Source: Candidatus Woesearchaeota archaeon
Lineage (GTDB): Archaea; Nanobdellota; Nanobdellia; Woesearchaeales; WJIZ01
Assembly: GCA_018303125.1 (NCBI GenBank)
Contig: JAGVYS010000049.1
Span: forward strand, 1-40,233
Reading direction: 5' to 3'
Length of the DNA stretch: 40,233 nucleotides
Shown here: positions 23,682-33,826 of the stretch, in pieces
How the letters are laid out: each line of letters starts with the position of its first letter
Position numbering within the stretch: position 1 is the first letter of the stretch
The notes under the pieces: model-generated
Databases searched by the model: none
The model's input: the letters and a program-made list of their open reading frames with translations, nothing else
What the model was told of the DNA's origin: nothing
Made by a program: the position numbers and the translations under genes

Positions 23682-25355
23682 ATGGGCTATTATCAGGAGC
23701 TTTTGGAAGCAATAAGGGAAGAAAAGCCTGACAAGCAAAAGCTTTCAGGAATAAAGCTTCAGCTATGCAGGAAATACGGCATGAAGAAAATCCCTACAGA
23801 CATAGAAGTAATGCTTAATACTGATTGTGATCCTGAAATAAAAAAATACCTCCTGGCTAAGCCCCAGAGAAGCATTTCTGGAGTTATTCCTGTAGCAATA
23901 ATGTCCAGGCCGCACAAATGCCCCCATGGAACATGCACATATTGTCCAGGCGGCCCTTTATCGCCATTTGGGAATGTCCCACAGTCATACACAGGCAAGG
24001 AGCCAACAACAAGAAGGGCGATTAGAAACAAATATGATGCATATTTGCAGGTGATGAACAGGCTTGAGCAATACACAGTTACAGGCCATGTCCCTGAGAA
24101 AGTCGACCTTATTATAATGGGCGGCACATTGCCAAGCCTTTCAATTGATTATCAGGAAGAGTTCATAATGCAGGCATTCAGGGCAATGAATGATTTCTCG
24201 AGCCTTTTCTTCAGGGACAGGAAGTTTAACCTATCTTCCTTCAAGGATTTTTTTGAGCTTCCTGCAGACATCAATGACCCGGAAAGGCTAGCAAGGCTTC
24301 ACATAAAGCTTCTGGAGATGAAAAACAAGCCCACAACATTGAGCTGTGAGCAGGAAATAAATGAGAATGCTGACATAAGATGCATTGGCCTTACCATAGA
24401 GACAAAGCCTGATTATGCAATGCTTGAGCAGGCAAATATAATGCTCAGCCAAGGTTGCACAAGGGTGGAGCTTGGAATACAAACAGTATATGACAATATA
24501 CTGAAGCAGGTAAATCGCGGGCACGGCATAAAAGAATCAATAGAAGCCACAAGAACACTGAAGGACCTAGGTTTCAAGATAAATTACCATATGATGCCCG
24601 GCCTTCCTGGCGTTACAAAAGAAATGGACATTTCATCTCTAAGGGAGATATTCCATAATCCTGATTTCAGGCCAGACATGTTGAAGATATATCCATGTAT
24701 GGTTCTGAGAGGCACAAAGCTTTACGATGACTGGAAATCCGGGAAATTTAAGCCGATAACAACTGAAGAGGCCGCCATGCTTATAGCCGAATTCAAGCCT
24801 TTTATCCCTGAATACTGCAGGATGATGAGAGTTCAGAGAGACATTCCGACAAACATGACAGAGGCCGGTGTGGGAAAGACTAACTTAAGACAGTATGTGG
24901 ATGAGATTGTAAAGGAAAAGGGCATAAAGTGCAGGTGCATTAGGTGCAGGGAAATAGGAAGGACAAGTATTAAGGACTTAAGCAATTATGAGATAAGGAT
25001 AATGGAATACAGTGCATCAAAAGGCAGGGAATTCTTCATACAGGCAGAAAAGAATGATGCGCTCATCGGCTTCTGCAGGCTCAGGTTTCCTTCGCAGCAG
25101 CTAAGGAAGGAAATAACAAATAAATCAGCTATTGTAAGGGAGCTTCACGTCTATGGTGCAGCAACTGCCATCGGCCAGGAAGGGGACATACAGCACAGGG
25201 GCGTGGGAAAAAAGCTTCTTGAAATGGCAGAAAGCATAGCATCTCAAAACAATTACGAAAAAATGGTTGTTATTTCTGGAATAGGTGTAAGGAGTTATTA
25301 CAAGAAATATGGATATGCCCAAGAAGGACCCTATATGGTGAAGCAGCTTGAATAA
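23682..25355 (+). CDS. elp3: Elp3, tRNA U34 carboxymethyl-type modifying enzyme
   Basis: This 557-residue protein joins a radical-SAM domain and a GNAT acetyltransferase domain. The cluster-binding Cys are C80, C85 and C88 in KCPHGTCTYCPGG. The GNAT part occupies about residues 400-557, with AIGQEGDIQHRGVGKKLLEMAE as the acetyl-CoA loop and SYYKKYGY near the end. In archaea a single Elp3 is sufficient to begin cm5U modification at the wobble uridine. The start lies over a perfect 14-bp palindrome, with a TATA-like box at about 23649-23660. It overlaps the next gene by eight bases. Confidence 0.95.
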   Translation: MGYYQELLEAIREEKPDKQKLSGIKLQLCRKYGMKKIPTDIEVMLNTDCDPEIKKYLLAKPQRSISGVIPVAIMSRPHKCPHGTCTYCPGGPLSPFGNVPQSYTGKEPTTRRAIRNKYDAYLQVMNRLEQYTVTGHVPEKVDLIIMGGTLPSLSIDYQEEFIMQAFRAMNDFSSLFFRDRKFNLSSFKDFFELPADINDPERLARLHIKLLEMKNKPTTLSCEQEINENADIRCIGLTIETKPDYAMLEQANIMLSQGCTRVELGIQTVYDNILKQVNRGHGIKESIEATRTLKDLGFKINYHMMPGLPGVTKEMDISSLREIFHNPDFRPDMLKIYPCMVLRGTKLYDDWKSGKFKPITTEEAAMLIAEFKPFIPEYCRMMRVQRDIPTNMTEAGVGKTNLRQYVDEIVKEKGIKCRCIRCREIGRTSIKDLSNYEIRIMEYSASKGREFFIQAEKNDALIGFCRLRFPSQQLRKEITNKSAIVRELHVYGAATAIGQEGDIQHRGVGKKLLEMAESIASQNNYEKMVVISGIGVRSYYKKYGYAQEGPYMVKQLE

Positions 25356-26310
25356 TCCTAGGCCGATTCCGGATTCAGATAAGATAGAGATAAAGGAAGC
25401 TTTCAGGGAAAGGTATTCTTCCCTTACTGACTGGGATGAATTCATAAAATACTCTCTTTCTTTCCTGAGGAGAAGCATTAGGGTAAACACGCTTAAGATA
25501 TCCGTGCCAGAGCTGAAAAAAAGGCTCGAGAAAAACTGGAATTTGGAGCAGATACCATGGTGCGCTGAAGGATTTTGGGTCGAGCATAAGGGTGAAGAGA
25601 AAAGAAGGGACATTGGCAATACTCTTGAGCACCAGCTCGGGTACATCTATGTGCAGGAGGCAGCTTCCATGATTCCGCCCATTGTGCTTGAGCCGAAGCC
25701 TGGGGAGATAATCCTGGACATGTGTGCTTCTCCAGGCTCTAAGGCAGGACAGATTGCCCAGTACATGGAAAATAAGGGCGTTATAATAGCCAATGATTAC
25801 AAAGGCATAAGGCTAGCCCCACTCGGAATTAACATGCAGAGGATATCTGCCCTGAACAGCATAATCACTCTCATGGACGGAAGCAGGTTTTCCAGGGCCG
25901 GCATATCTTTCGATAGGGTGCTTCTCGATGTCCCGTGTTCGGGCACAGGAACAATAAGGAAGAGCCTGAAAACGCTTAGGATATGGAACCCGAACATGCT
26001 GAAGAAGATTGCATCTGAGCAGAAGAGGCTTCTTGAGGCAGGATTTTCAGCCCTGAAAAAAAATGGCATACTTGTTTACTCCACATGCTCGCTTGAGCCT
26101 GAGGAGGATGAGGGCGTCATTGATTATTTCCTGAAAAAGCATGAGGATGCTTTCCTTGAGGAATTTTCAGTGGATGGCCTGAAAAAAGGAAAAATAATAG
26201 AGTCATTCGATGGAACTGAATATTCTGAAGAGGTGCGCAAATGCCTAAGGCTCTGGCCGCAGGACAATGACACCGAAGGATTCTTTATTGCAAGGATAAG
26301 GAAAATATGA
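25348..26310 (+). CDS. NOL1/NOP2/Sun-family RNA m5C methyltransferase
   Basis: This 320-residue SAM-dependent enzyme methylates cytosine C5 in tRNA or rRNA. SAM motif I is LDMCASPGSKAGQ (123-135), the motif IV Cys is C197 in DVPCSGTGT, and the catalytic motif VI Cys is C247 in STCSLEPEEDE. There is no PUA domain, so it is the short archaeal form; the RNA target is not predictable. The start is TTG at 25348 inside the end of elp3, and its stop overlaps the next ATG (ATGA). The pairing with elp3 suggests a shared role in RNA modification. Confidence 0.92.
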   Translation: MNNPRPIPDSDKIEIKEAFRERYSSLTDWDEFIKYSLSFLRRSIRVNTLKISVPELKKRLEKNWNLEQIPWCAEGFWVEHKGEEKRRDIGNTLEHQLGYIYVQEAASMIPPIVLEPKPGEIILDMCASPGSKAGQIAQYMENKGVIIANDYKGIRLAPLGINMQRISALNSIITLMDGSRFSRAGISFDRVLLDVPCSGTGTIRKSLKTLRIWNPNMLKKIASEQKRLLEAGFSALKKNGILVYSTCSLEPEEDEGVIDYFLKKHEDAFLEEFSVDGLKKGKIIESFDGTEYSEEVRKCLRLWPQDNDTEGFFIARIRKI

Positions 26311-27740
26311 AAGGGATTAAATGGAAAAGAGGCGTAAGAAGGGTATCTAGTGTATTGTGGAGATATTTTACAGTTACATGTTACAATAGATATTATCATA
26401 AAAAGGCACTCGGAATAAATTTTCGTTTTACAGATGTAAAAATCATAGACCACCAGACTTATTTTAGGGAAGACGAATATAAAATGCTGCGGAAGATACT
26501 TTTAGGCAAGGTAAGCAATAATATGGATTATTTTGATGAATACAGGAACAAGTGCTATGCCTCATGCGATGAGCACATAAAGAACTGTACGAGGATATCA
26601 GGGCTTGACTTCTCGAAAAAGCCAAACATTCAGTTGCTCACGGCGTTTAGATCTTACATTGAAACGAGGTGCACCGCAGCGATCTTCCTTAACTCTATAC
26701 ATATAATGGCGGATATACTTTCAGACAAGATAAAGGAAAAGCTGGGAAGAAATTATTCTGATGTATTGATGTCAAAGCTGATAGCCCCTTCAAAACTTAC
26801 GAACTCAATAAAAAAGGAGATAGATTTACTCAATATAGCGATATATGTACAGGAGCAAGAGTTAAAAAATTTTAAGGAAGACAACAAAGCCATGAAGATA
26901 ATATGCAGCCATGCAGAAAAATACGGCTGGCTGAATATAAACCAATTCTACGGAAATCCGCTAAATGAATCAGATATCATAAGTGAAATAAAAGGCCTGC
27001 TTGAGTACGATTGCTCAAAGAAATTAAAAGAGCTTATGGCGGGAAGAGAAAAGAGGATAAAGGACTCAAGTCAAAAAGCCATTGAAATGAAAGCAGAAGG
27101 TATTGTAAAAACAGCCTCTGAATACATGTACCTGGAGTTATACCGGATTGAAGCATTGAATTATTCTGATTTTCTTATAGGCAATCTATTGCGCGAAATA
27201 GCTTCCAGAATGGGAATAAGCTATAACGAGCTTACTTACTTGTCTCATGATGAGGTAATAGCATATCTTAAAAATGGAACTGGACCAATAAAGACAGGAG
27301 TCAAGGAAAGAATAAAGGGATATGCTATAATAGGCAAGGGAAACACTGCCATAATATACACGAGTAGAAAGCTCAGTGAATTGCTTAAGTCTGTAAAGGA
27401 GTTTCATAAGTACATAAAGGAAATAACAGGTAATGTTGCAAATGTAGGCAAAGCCAAAGGGAAAGTAAGAATAATAATGGAGACAAAGGACATCCAAAAA
27501 GTGAAGCTGGGAGACATTATTGTCAGTCCAATGACACATTCTTCCCTTGTACCTGCGCTAAGGAAGGCTTCCGCTATTGTTACAGATGAGGGCGGCCTAG
27601 GTTGCCATGCAGCAATTATATCGAGAGAGCTTGGGATTCCATGCATAGTTGGCACAAGAATTTCAACTTCGGTGTTGAAAGACGGATATATTGTGGAAGT
27701 TGATGCCGAAAAAGGAACAGTAAGAATAATTGAGCCGTAG
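26307..27740 (+). CDS. PEP-utiliser phosphohistidine-domain protein, copy 4
   Basis: This 477-residue protein is a paralogue of the three tandem genes at the left of the window: a helical N-terminal ~360 residues and a C-terminal swivelling domain with DEGGLGCHAAIISREL (His434) and IPCIVGTRISTSVLKDG. The Thr/Ser of the usual TSH or TCH is replaced by Gly (GCH). No ATP-grasp domain is present. The ATG overlaps the stop of the m5C methyltransferase, making it the third gene of an elp3 operon. The basic start (KGIKWKRGVRRVSS) may bind nucleic acid or another partner. Function unknown. Confidence 0.82.
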   Translation: MKGIKWKRGVRRVSSVLWRYFTVTCYNRYYHKKALGINFRFTDVKIIDHQTYFREDEYKMLRKILLGKVSNNMDYFDEYRNKCYASCDEHIKNCTRISGLDFSKKPNIQLLTAFRSYIETRCTAAIFLNSIHIMADILSDKIKEKLGRNYSDVLMSKLIAPSKLTNSIKKEIDLLNIAIYVQEQELKNFKEDNKAMKIICSHAEKYGWLNINQFYGNPLNESDIISEIKGLLEYDCSKKLKELMAGREKRIKDSSQKAIEMKAEGIVKTASEYMYLELYRIEALNYSDFLIGNLLREIASRMGISYNELTYLSHDEVIAYLKNGTGPIKTGVKERIKGYAIIGKGNTAIIYTSRKLSELLKSVKEFHKYIKEITGNVANVGKAKGKVRIIMETKDIQKVKLGDIIVSPMTHSSLVPALRKASAIVTDEGGLGCHAAIISRELGIPCIVGTRISTSVLKDGYIVEVDAEKGTVRIIEP

Positions 27741-27808
27741 CTATGCATCCAGCTGAAACAGGCGCAAAGAATATAAACTAGCTTAAAAACATCCTTCTCT
27801 GATTTAAA

Positions 27809-28129
27809 ATGGACGTTACAAGCGAAAACTTTACGGAAGAGGTCATTGAGTCAGACATACCCGTAATAGTCGATTTCTGGGCATCATGGTGCGGGCCATG
27901 CCAGGCAATGAAGCCTGTTTTCGAGAAGGTCAGCCAGGATTACAAGGGAAAGATGAAATTCGCAAAGCTCGATACAGAAGCATATCCTGAGACAGCAGGG
28001 GAATATGGGATAAGGAGCATACCTTGCATGGTCATATTCAACAGGGGAAAAGAGATTGACAGGATTGTTGGCTTCAGGAATGAGAAGGCTTTCAAGGAAG
28101 ATATAGACAGCATACTCAAGAAGTTATAA
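27809..28129 (+). CDS. trxA: Thioredoxin
   Basis: This 106-residue protein is a single thioredoxin fold with the WASWCGPCQAMKPV active site (C28, C31) and the cis-Pro loop GIRSIPCMVIF. It reduces disulphides in the cytoplasm. It lacks a signal peptide. The extra Cys next to the cis-Pro (IPC) is a small oddity. A TATA-like GCTTAAAAAC lies about 28 bases before the ATG, so it is probably transcribed alone and leaderless. Confidence 0.92.
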   Translation: MDVTSENFTEEVIESDIPVIVDFWASWCGPCQAMKPVFEKVSQDYKGKMKFAKLDTEAYPETAGEYGIRSIPCMVIFNRGKEIDRIVGFRNEKAFKEDIDSILKKL

Positions 28130-28144
28130 TTTTCTTTCTAAAAA

Positions 28145-28243
28145 TTACTTGTATATTGCGATAGCTATCAGCACTGCTCCAGTTGTCAGTACCAAAGCCT
28201 TTATCCCGAAAACACACAGCCAGAATTTTGTTTCAATCTTCAT
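28145..28243 (-). CDS. 32-residue membrane peptide at the end of the ATPase operon
   Basis: The ATG overlaps the stop of the subunit D gene (ATGA), and 32 codons follow (MKIETKFWLCVFGIKALVL onward), ending IAIAIYK. Most of it is one membrane helix with a Lys near each end. In Methanosarcina a small gene called ahaG follows subunit D, so this may hold an equivalent place, but I cannot show homology. A role in rotor/stator assembly or stability is conceivable. It is too small for ordinary gene callers. Confidence 0.5.
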   Translation of the reverse strand: MKIETKFWLCVFGIKALVLTTGAVLIAIAIYK

Positions 28244-28854
28244 TTCTTCTTAATCCTCTTCATCCTGAAAACATTTTCCCTTTCTGCTTCTTCAAGCCTG
28301 AACTGTATGAATGCCTTGGTTTTCTGCATTCTCGGAATTATCTCGAATTCAAGCGCATTTACCCTCCTCTTTGTCTTCTCTATCTCCTTGAGGAGCTTCC
28401 TCATGCTCGTCTCTATCTCAGCTGCCCTTATTATCTTCTCAACCAATCCTTCATAGGCCTCTGCTGCCTCATCCACTGATGGCGAGCTGTATATCCCATA
28501 TCCTCTTTCCATGGTTGATTTCTGCAGGCTTACCTCTCCAACATTCGGCACAACAACGCCCATGATGTTCTTTTGCCCCATCTCAACCTCTGGAGAGTTC
28601 TGTATTGCAAGGGCCATTGAATTTACCTTAATGTCGGATTCAATTATTCTTGCCATGTTCATCTTCTGTACAGCTGTCTTGTATTCCTCAGTTAACTCCT
28701 GCCTCAGGTTTTTTACCTTCTTCAGTATCTCAAAGAAATCAAGTATAAGGCCATCCCTTTTCTTCTTCAGCAGGTTATGGCCGTCCCTGGCAAGCTTTAT
28801 TTTCTTCTTGAGCTCCATGAGCTCTGATCTTGTAGGCTTTACGTTCTGCGTCAT
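28240..28854 (-). CDS. atpD: A-type ATP synthase subunit D
   Basis: This 204-residue subunit forms the central stalk that turns inside the A3B3 head. It shows the family start PTRSELMELKKKIKLARDGHNLLKKKRDGLI and long N- and C-terminal helices (EFEIIPRMQKTKAFIQFRLEEAERE) that form the stalk coiled coil, with a short globular middle. It lies 28 bases after subunit B. Confidence 0.94.
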   Translation of the reverse strand: MTQNVKPTRSELMELKKKIKLARDGHNLLKKKRDGLILDFFEILKKVKNLRQELTEEYKTAVQKMNMARIIESDIKVNSMALAIQNSPEVEMGQKNIMGVVVPNVGEVSLQKSTMERGYGIYSSPSVDEAAEAYEGLVEKIIRAAEIETSMRKLLKEIEKTKRRVNALEFEIIPRMQKTKAFIQFRLEEAERENVFRMKRIKKK

Positions 28855-28882
28855 ATTTAGTTATATTTCCTTGGCACTATTC

Positions 28883-30283
28883 TCATCTATGCTGCCTGTC
28901 GTCCGAAGGCTTCTCCCTGCTCTTGTAGTATTTTTTCCTGAGGTCTTGGCTTATCCTTGTAAGCTCATCCTCGGGTATTGTCCCGAACATGTCCCAGCCA
29001 AGGTTTGTTGTTTCATCAATGCTCCTGTCTTCATCCCTTTTCTGCGTGACGAATCTCTTCTCGAACTCTGCTGCAAAATTAAGCAGCCTCTTGTCCCTGG
29101 TTGACAATGCTTCCTCTCCTACAATAGCAACTAATCCCCTTAAGTCCCTTCCCTCGGCATATCCTGCATAAAGCTGGTCTGATACTGCCTTGTGGTCTTC
29201 CCTTGTTTTCTCCTTTCCTATGCCCATGTTCATGAGCCTTGAAAGCGAAGGCAATATGTCTATCGGCGGATAGATGCCTTTCCTATGCAGTTCCCTGCTA
29301 AGAACAATCTGGCCCTCTGTTATGTAACCTGTAAGGTCAGGTATGGGGTGGGTTATGTCATCTCCTACCATAGTCAAGATTGGTATTTGCGTTACAGAGC
29401 CTTTCTTGCCTTTTATTATCCCTGCTCTCTCATAGATTGTCGCGAGGTCAGTGTACATGTAACCCGGATAGCCTCTTCTTCCAGGCACCTCTTCTCTTGC
29501 TGCGCCTATTTCCCTTAAGGACTCACAGTAATTTGTCATATCAGTTAGAATGACAAGGACATGGTAATCTTTCTCAAATGCAAGGTACTCTGCTGCTGTT
29601 AGTGCCATTCTTGGCGTAACAAGCCTTTCAACAGCCGGGTCATCGGCAAGATTGAGAAAGATCACTGACTTGGATATCGCACCAGTTCTTTCAAAGTCCC
29701 TTATGAAATACTGCGCTTCCTCATTGGTTATGCCCATCGCTGCAAAAACAACAACGAAGTTCTCTCCTTTTCCTAACACCTTTGCCTGCCTTGCTATCTG
29801 CAATGCTATTTCGTTGTGCGGCAATCCAGAGCCTGAGAATATTGGCAGCTTCTGGCCCCTGACCAGTGTGTTTGTGGCATCTATTGTAGATATGCCTGTT
29901 TGTATGAAGTCAGAAGGCTTGTCCCTTGAGTAAGGATTTATTGCAGCACCCATTATTGAAAGTGTTTTTTCAGGTATTATCGCAGGCTTATTGTCTATCG
30001 GCTTTCCTGCGCCGTTGAATATCCTTCCCTGCATGTCCTCTGAAATTCCTATCTTTAGTGTCTCACCAAGGAATTTCACCTTTGTATTCTTGCCTATTCC
30101 AGATGTTCCCTCGAATACCTGCACAACCACAACCTCATCTGATGTGTCAAGCACCTGCCCGTTCTTTAGCTCGCCATTGTCAAGCCTTATCTGCACAATC
30201 TCTCCATAGCCTATTGGGTCTGTCTTCTCGACGAAAATCAGCGGCCCGGCAATCCTTGTTATTGTCTTATATTCTTTCATCAT
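28883..30283 (-). CDS. atpB: A-type ATP synthase subunit B
   Basis: This non-catalytic head subunit contributes to the nucleotide sites between A and B. The start [19 protein letters not shown], the [19 protein letters not shown] segment in place of a P-loop, and [20 protein letters not shown] near residue 360 are typical. A GTG at 30289 overlaps the stop of subunit A, but the ATG at 30283 (or 30280) with AGGGTGA upstream is the more likely start, giving about 466 residues. Confidence 0.94.
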   Translation of the reverse strand: MMKEYKTITRIAGPLIFVEKTDPIGYGEIVQIRLDNGELKNGQVLDTSDEVVVVQVFEGTSGIGKNTKVKFLGETLKIGISEDMQGRIFNGAGKPIDNKPAIIPEKTLSIMGAAINPYSRDKPSDFIQTGISTIDATNTLVRGQKLPIFSGSGLPHNEIALQIARQAKVLGKGENFVVVFAAMGITNEEAQYFIRDFERTGAISKSVIFLNLADDPAVERLVTPRMALTAAEYLAFEKDYHVLVILTDMTNYCESLREIGAAREEVPGRRGYPGYMYTDLATIYERAGIIKGKKGSVTQIPILTMVGDDITHPIPDLTGYITEGQIVLSRELHRKGIYPPIDILPSLSRLMNMGIGKEKTREDHKAVSDQLYAGYAEGRDLRGLVAIVGEEALSTRDKRLLNFAAEFEKRFVTQKRDEDRSIDETTNLGWDMFGTIPEDELTRISQDLRKKYYKSREKPSDDRQHR

Positions 30284-30285
30284 GT

Positions 30286-32016
30286 TCACCCTAATCCCGC
30301 AAATTCCTTTTCCATCTTTGCTTCAGTATCTTTCAATATTTTTGCATAATCTTTCTCATATTTGGCATTCGAAATCTCGTTCTTTGACTTTACTTCTATT
30401 ATCTTCTGTATCCTTATCCCGCTTGAAAGGGCTTTCTCTGCAAGCTCCCTGTACTTTAGTATGGACTTCATTATGCTCTTTGTCTTGTCCAGGCTGCTGA
30501 AGCTGTCTATGTCATGGAATGCATTCTGCTGCAGGAAAAACTCCCTTATGAGCCTTGCTGTCTCGAGCACAAGCTGCTGCTTTTCCGGCAGGGCATCAGA
30601 GCCGACAAGCTGTACTATCTGCAGCAATTTTTCTTCTTCTTGCAGTATGCTCATGAAATCATTTATCATCACATTGTAATCCTTTCCTGCGCTCTTGTCA
30701 TACCATGCAGACAAAGCTTCCCTGTATAGGGAATAAGAGCTAAGCCAGTTTATTGATGGAAAATGCCTTCTCTGCGCGAGCTTTGCATCCAGTGCCCAGA
30801 AAGCCTTGACTACTCTAAGCGTGTTCTGCGTTACAGGTTCTGAGAAGTCTCCTCCCGGAGGGGAAACAGCGCCTATTACCGATACAGAGCCTTCCTTATC
30901 TACGCCAAGAGGCATTACTCTTCCAGCCCTCTCATAGAACTGTGCCAGCCTTGTGGCAAGGTATGCAGGATATCCCTCTTCCCCCGGCATCTCCTCCAGC
31001 CTTGATGATATCTCCCTCATCGCCTCCGCCCATCTTGAGGTTGAATCAGCCATCATTGCTACATTGTAGCCCATGTCTCTATAATACTCTGCCAATGTCA
31101 TGCCTGTATAAACAGAAGCTTCTCTTGCCGCAACAGGCATGTTTGATGTATTGGCAATGAGGATTGTCCTGTTCATCAATGGGTTTCCTGACCTTGGATC
31201 CTTAAGTTCAGGGAATTCCGTAAGCACCTCTGTCATTTCGTTGCCCCTTTCCCCACAGCCGACATAAACTATTATCTCTGCGTCGCAGAATTTTGCCAAA
31301 GATTGTTGAGTGACAGTTTTGCCCGCCCCGAAGGGCCCCGGAATTGCCGCAACTCCTCCTTTTGCAAGCGGGAAAAGAGAATCAAATATCCTCTGGCCGG
31401 TTACCAATGGCATGGTCGGCTCAAGCTTTCTTGTTATCGGCCTTGCCTTCCTTACAGGCCATACCTGCATCATCATCATTTCTGTGCCATTTTCAAGCCT
31501 GCATACAATTTCTTCCACTGTGAATTTTCCTGACTTTATCTCTGCCACCTTTCCTGATTTTCCAGGCGGAACCATTATCTTATGCAAAACGCTTGGCGTT
31601 TCCTGCACTTCTCCTATCATCTCTCCACCTTTTACTTCATCTCCTTTCTTTGCAGTTGCCTTGAAATCCCATTTCTTCTTCCTGTCAAGGCCAGGTGCAT
31701 CAACACCCCTTGAGATATAATCTCCCTGTTCTTTCTGCAGGACAGTAAGCGGCCTCTGTATGCCATCATAGATGCTCTCCAGCAGCCCAGGGCCAAGCTC
31801 AACAGATAGGGGCTTGCCTGTATTGATAACTTCCTCGCCAGGCCTTATTCCTGATGTGTCCTCGTAAACCTGTATAATCACTTTGTCTCCTTCAATCTGG
31901 ATTACTTCCCCCATGAGCCTTTCCTTCCCCACTCTTACGACATCATACATGTTCGCATGGAAGCCCTTTGCCACAACAACCGGTCCGGCAATCCTTGACA
32001 ATACTCCTTTCTCCAT
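30286..32016 (-). CDS. atpA: A-type ATP synthase catalytic subunit A
   Basis: This catalytic head subunit binds and interconverts ATP/ADP. From [19 protein letters not shown] it is 576 residues, with the P-loop GPFGAGKTV near residue 230, the archaeal non-homologous insert before it, the catalytic GCGERGNEM and [11 protein letters not shown] segments, and no intein. The frame is open to 32037, but the ATG at 32016 has GGAGGGA nine bases upstream and matches the family N-terminus. Confidence 0.95.
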   Translation of the reverse strand: MEKGVLSRIAGPVVVAKGFHANMYDVVRVGKERLMGEVIQIEGDKVIIQVYEDTSGIRPGEEVINTGKPLSVELGPGLLESIYDGIQRPLTVLQKEQGDYISRGVDAPGLDRKKKWDFKATAKKGDEVKGGEMIGEVQETPSVLHKIMVPPGKSGKVAEIKSGKFTVEEIVCRLENGTEMMMMQVWPVRKARPITRKLEPTMPLVTGQRIFDSLFPLAKGGVAAIPGPFGAGKTVTQQSLAKFCDAEIIVYVGCGERGNEMTEVLTEFPELKDPRSGNPLMNRTILIANTSNMPVAAREASVYTGMTLAEYYRDMGYNVAMMADSTSRWAEAMREISSRLEEMPGEEGYPAYLATRLAQFYERAGRVMPLGVDKEGSVSVIGAVSPPGGDFSEPVTQNTLRVVKAFWALDAKLAQRRHFPSINWLSSYSLYREALSAWYDKSAGKDYNVMINDFMSILQEEEKLLQIVQLVGSDALPEKQQLVLETARLIREFFLQQNAFHDIDSFSSLDKTKSIMKSILKYRELAEKALSSGIRIQKIIEVKSKNEISNAKYEKDYAKILKDTEAKMEKEFAGLG

Positions 32017-32017
32017 C

Positions 32018-32320
32018 TCAATCCCTCCACAAATCAACGCCTATTGACCTTATTATCAGCTTTCTCAAATTGTCTGATTTTGATTCTCTTGACACAGGAA
32101 CAAAGACAGGCTCAACCATATCCTCAATTGATATCCTGTCATGGCTTTCAAGCTTCTCAAGCAACTCTTGCTCAACTATAACTATGCCTATCTCCTTTTC
32201 CTTTTTTATCTTCTCTATTGTATCAAGAAGATTATCCTCTGGCCTGTAGAATATCCTTATCCCTGCCAGTCCAAATCCGAGCGTAAAAGCCTCACTTCCA
32301 AGGCATGCTATCTTTTTCAT
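32018..32320 (-). CDS. atpF: A-type ATP synthase subunit F
   Basis: This 100-residue central-stalk subunit has a Rossmann-like start ([19 protein letters not shown]) and a C-terminal helix ([17 protein letters not shown]) that contacts subunit D. It overlaps subunit C by ATGA, and subunit A begins two bases after its stop. Confidence 0.92.
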   Translation of the reverse strand: MKKIACLGSEAFTLGFGLAGIRIFYRPEDNLLDTIEKIKKEKEIGIVIVEQELLEKLESHDRISIEDMVEPVFVPVSRESKSDNLRKLIIRSIGVDLWRD

Positions 32321-33294
32321 GCGATAATCTGCTCCTCCACAGCTCTCATTTCCATTCCTAAGTGTTTTGCCTGAATGATTCTTCTTACATTTCTTATCTC
32401 TATTTCCTTGGCAAAAAGGTATCCAAGCACAACATATACTGAGAGTGGCTCCTGGTGCTGGAATACGAGCGTTTTCCTGAATATATGCCTTGAGAGCGCA
32501 ACTTCTATAGGAATTAATGAATCCTCTAGCTTCAGTCCGTATTCTGACTCAGATAGTATCTTCGATATCTCCTCTTTTGAGCTTGCTGAAATTAGCTTTT
32601 TTACCAACGGCCTTCTTGTATAGAATATATGCCTGCCTATATCTTTCTCCTTGTTCCTCCACAGCCTCAGGAAAGCCAGTACATTGGTAATCTCTATCAG
32701 GCCCAAAAGGAACTCCTTGAAAAGCATGCCGTGTTCAGGCATCCTGTCCGCTAAGCTTATTGCATACCTGAAATACCTATGGTCGGTCTCATTCTCCATG
32801 CTGAATATGTCATTTTTTGCCATTCCCTTAAATGGTGCAGTGAGTGCCTCCAGCAAATCTTCCACAGAATTTTTCTCGGCAAGCTTTTCTGCCTTCAGCA
32901 TCCCGTCAGGCAGGAGCATCTCCTTTATCTTGGCACCAGGTATTTTCCCTATTATCCCTCTTATTATTGTTTTGATGTTCTCTGAATCATTCCTAAGAAG
33001 GTAGGCGTTTATTACATCTCTGTATGGCTCTGGAGATATTTTCTTGAGCTTCCCTATTGTTGTAGAGTAATTCCTGTTCAGGGCCTTTTCTATGAGCTCA
33101 ATACCAGAAAATGACGGAGCAAGTTCGTTTATCTCTTTCCTATACTGCGTCTCACCCAGGTAATTGGATATTTCAGCAAGGCTCATGTTCATCAGCTTCT
33201 GGTAATCCTTCTTAGGTATGAGCAATGTCCTCATTACTGCAACCCTTACAGAGGCATAAGGTGATTCCTCAAGTGCTATATCCTCCCTAATCAT
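32317..33294 (-). CDS. atpC: A-type ATP synthase subunit C
   Basis: This 325-residue, all-helical subunit couples the rotor ring to the central stalk. SPYASVRVAVMRTLLIPKKDYQKLMNMS at the start, ENIKTIIRGI in the middle and LGYLFAKEIEIRNVRRIIQAKHLGM near the end are typical of the V-type d / A-type C family. It overlaps its neighbours on both sides by ATGA. Confidence 0.92.
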   Translation of the reverse strand: MIREDIALEESPYASVRVAVMRTLLIPKKDYQKLMNMSLAEISNYLGETQYRKEINELAPSFSGIELIEKALNRNYSTTIGKLKKISPEPYRDVINAYLLRNDSENIKTIIRGIIGKIPGAKIKEMLLPDGMLKAEKLAEKNSVEDLLEALTAPFKGMAKNDIFSMENETDHRYFRYAISLADRMPEHGMLFKEFLLGLIEITNVLAFLRLWRNKEKDIGRHIFYTRRPLVKKLISASSKEEISKILSESEYGLKLEDSLIPIEVALSRHIFRKTLVFQHQEPLSVYVVLGYLFAKEIEIRNVRRIIQAKHLGMEMRAVEEQIIA

Positions 33295-33824
33295 GGAAAT
33301 ATCTCACCTGCTATTTCCTTGAGGCTCTTTTCTTTTATTGCCCCAAGCAATGTGCCGTAGCTGTAATCTATGCTCATTGTGGCTTCTTTGTTCTCAGCAA
33401 TTATCCCGCCGTCTATGTTTGCTTCCTTAACAGCAATTCCCTTGATGTGCTTGGCATCCTCCTTGCTACAGTAAACTTTATCCACATTAATCTCCTTCTT
33501 TGCCTTCTCAACCAGCTTTGGCAGGTATTTGGCATTGTTCTCCCGGAGGATATTTTTTGCCTGTTGCAGTGAGCTCTCTATAAGCTCCTGCTTCCTCTCA
33601 AGGGCAATCTGCCTTGATGCCCTCAGCATTTCTGCCTCTGCTATCTCCTTCATCCTCGCTATCCTTGCCTTGAATTCTTCCTCAAGCTTTCTTTTCTCTT
33701 CCTCTAAAATCTTCTCTGTTTCCTTCTCTATTGTATCTGTTATTGCCTTAGCTGCCCTGTATATCCCCCTGACTGCTTCCTTCCTCTCTTCAACTATGTC
33801 CTGCCTTATTTCTTCAAGGGCCAT
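33291..33824 (-). CDS. atpE: A-type ATP synthase subunit E
   Basis: This 177-residue peripheral-stalk subunit has an N-terminal ~100-residue charged coiled coil (IEKETEKILEEEKRKLEEEF...) and a small C-terminal domain (SIDYSYGTLLGAIKEKSLKEIA) that binds the top of subunit B. It pairs with subunit H as the stator. It begins two bases after the K stop. Confidence 0.9.
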   Translation of the reverse strand: MALEEIRQDIVEERKEAVRGIYRAAKAITDTIEKETEKILEEEKRKLEEEFKARIARMKEIAEAEMLRASRQIALERKQELIESSLQQAKNILRENNAKYLPKLVEKAKKEINVDKVYCSKEDAKHIKGIAVKEANIDGGIIAENKEATMSIDYSYGTLLGAIKEKSLKEIAGEIFP

Positions 33825-33826
33825 AT

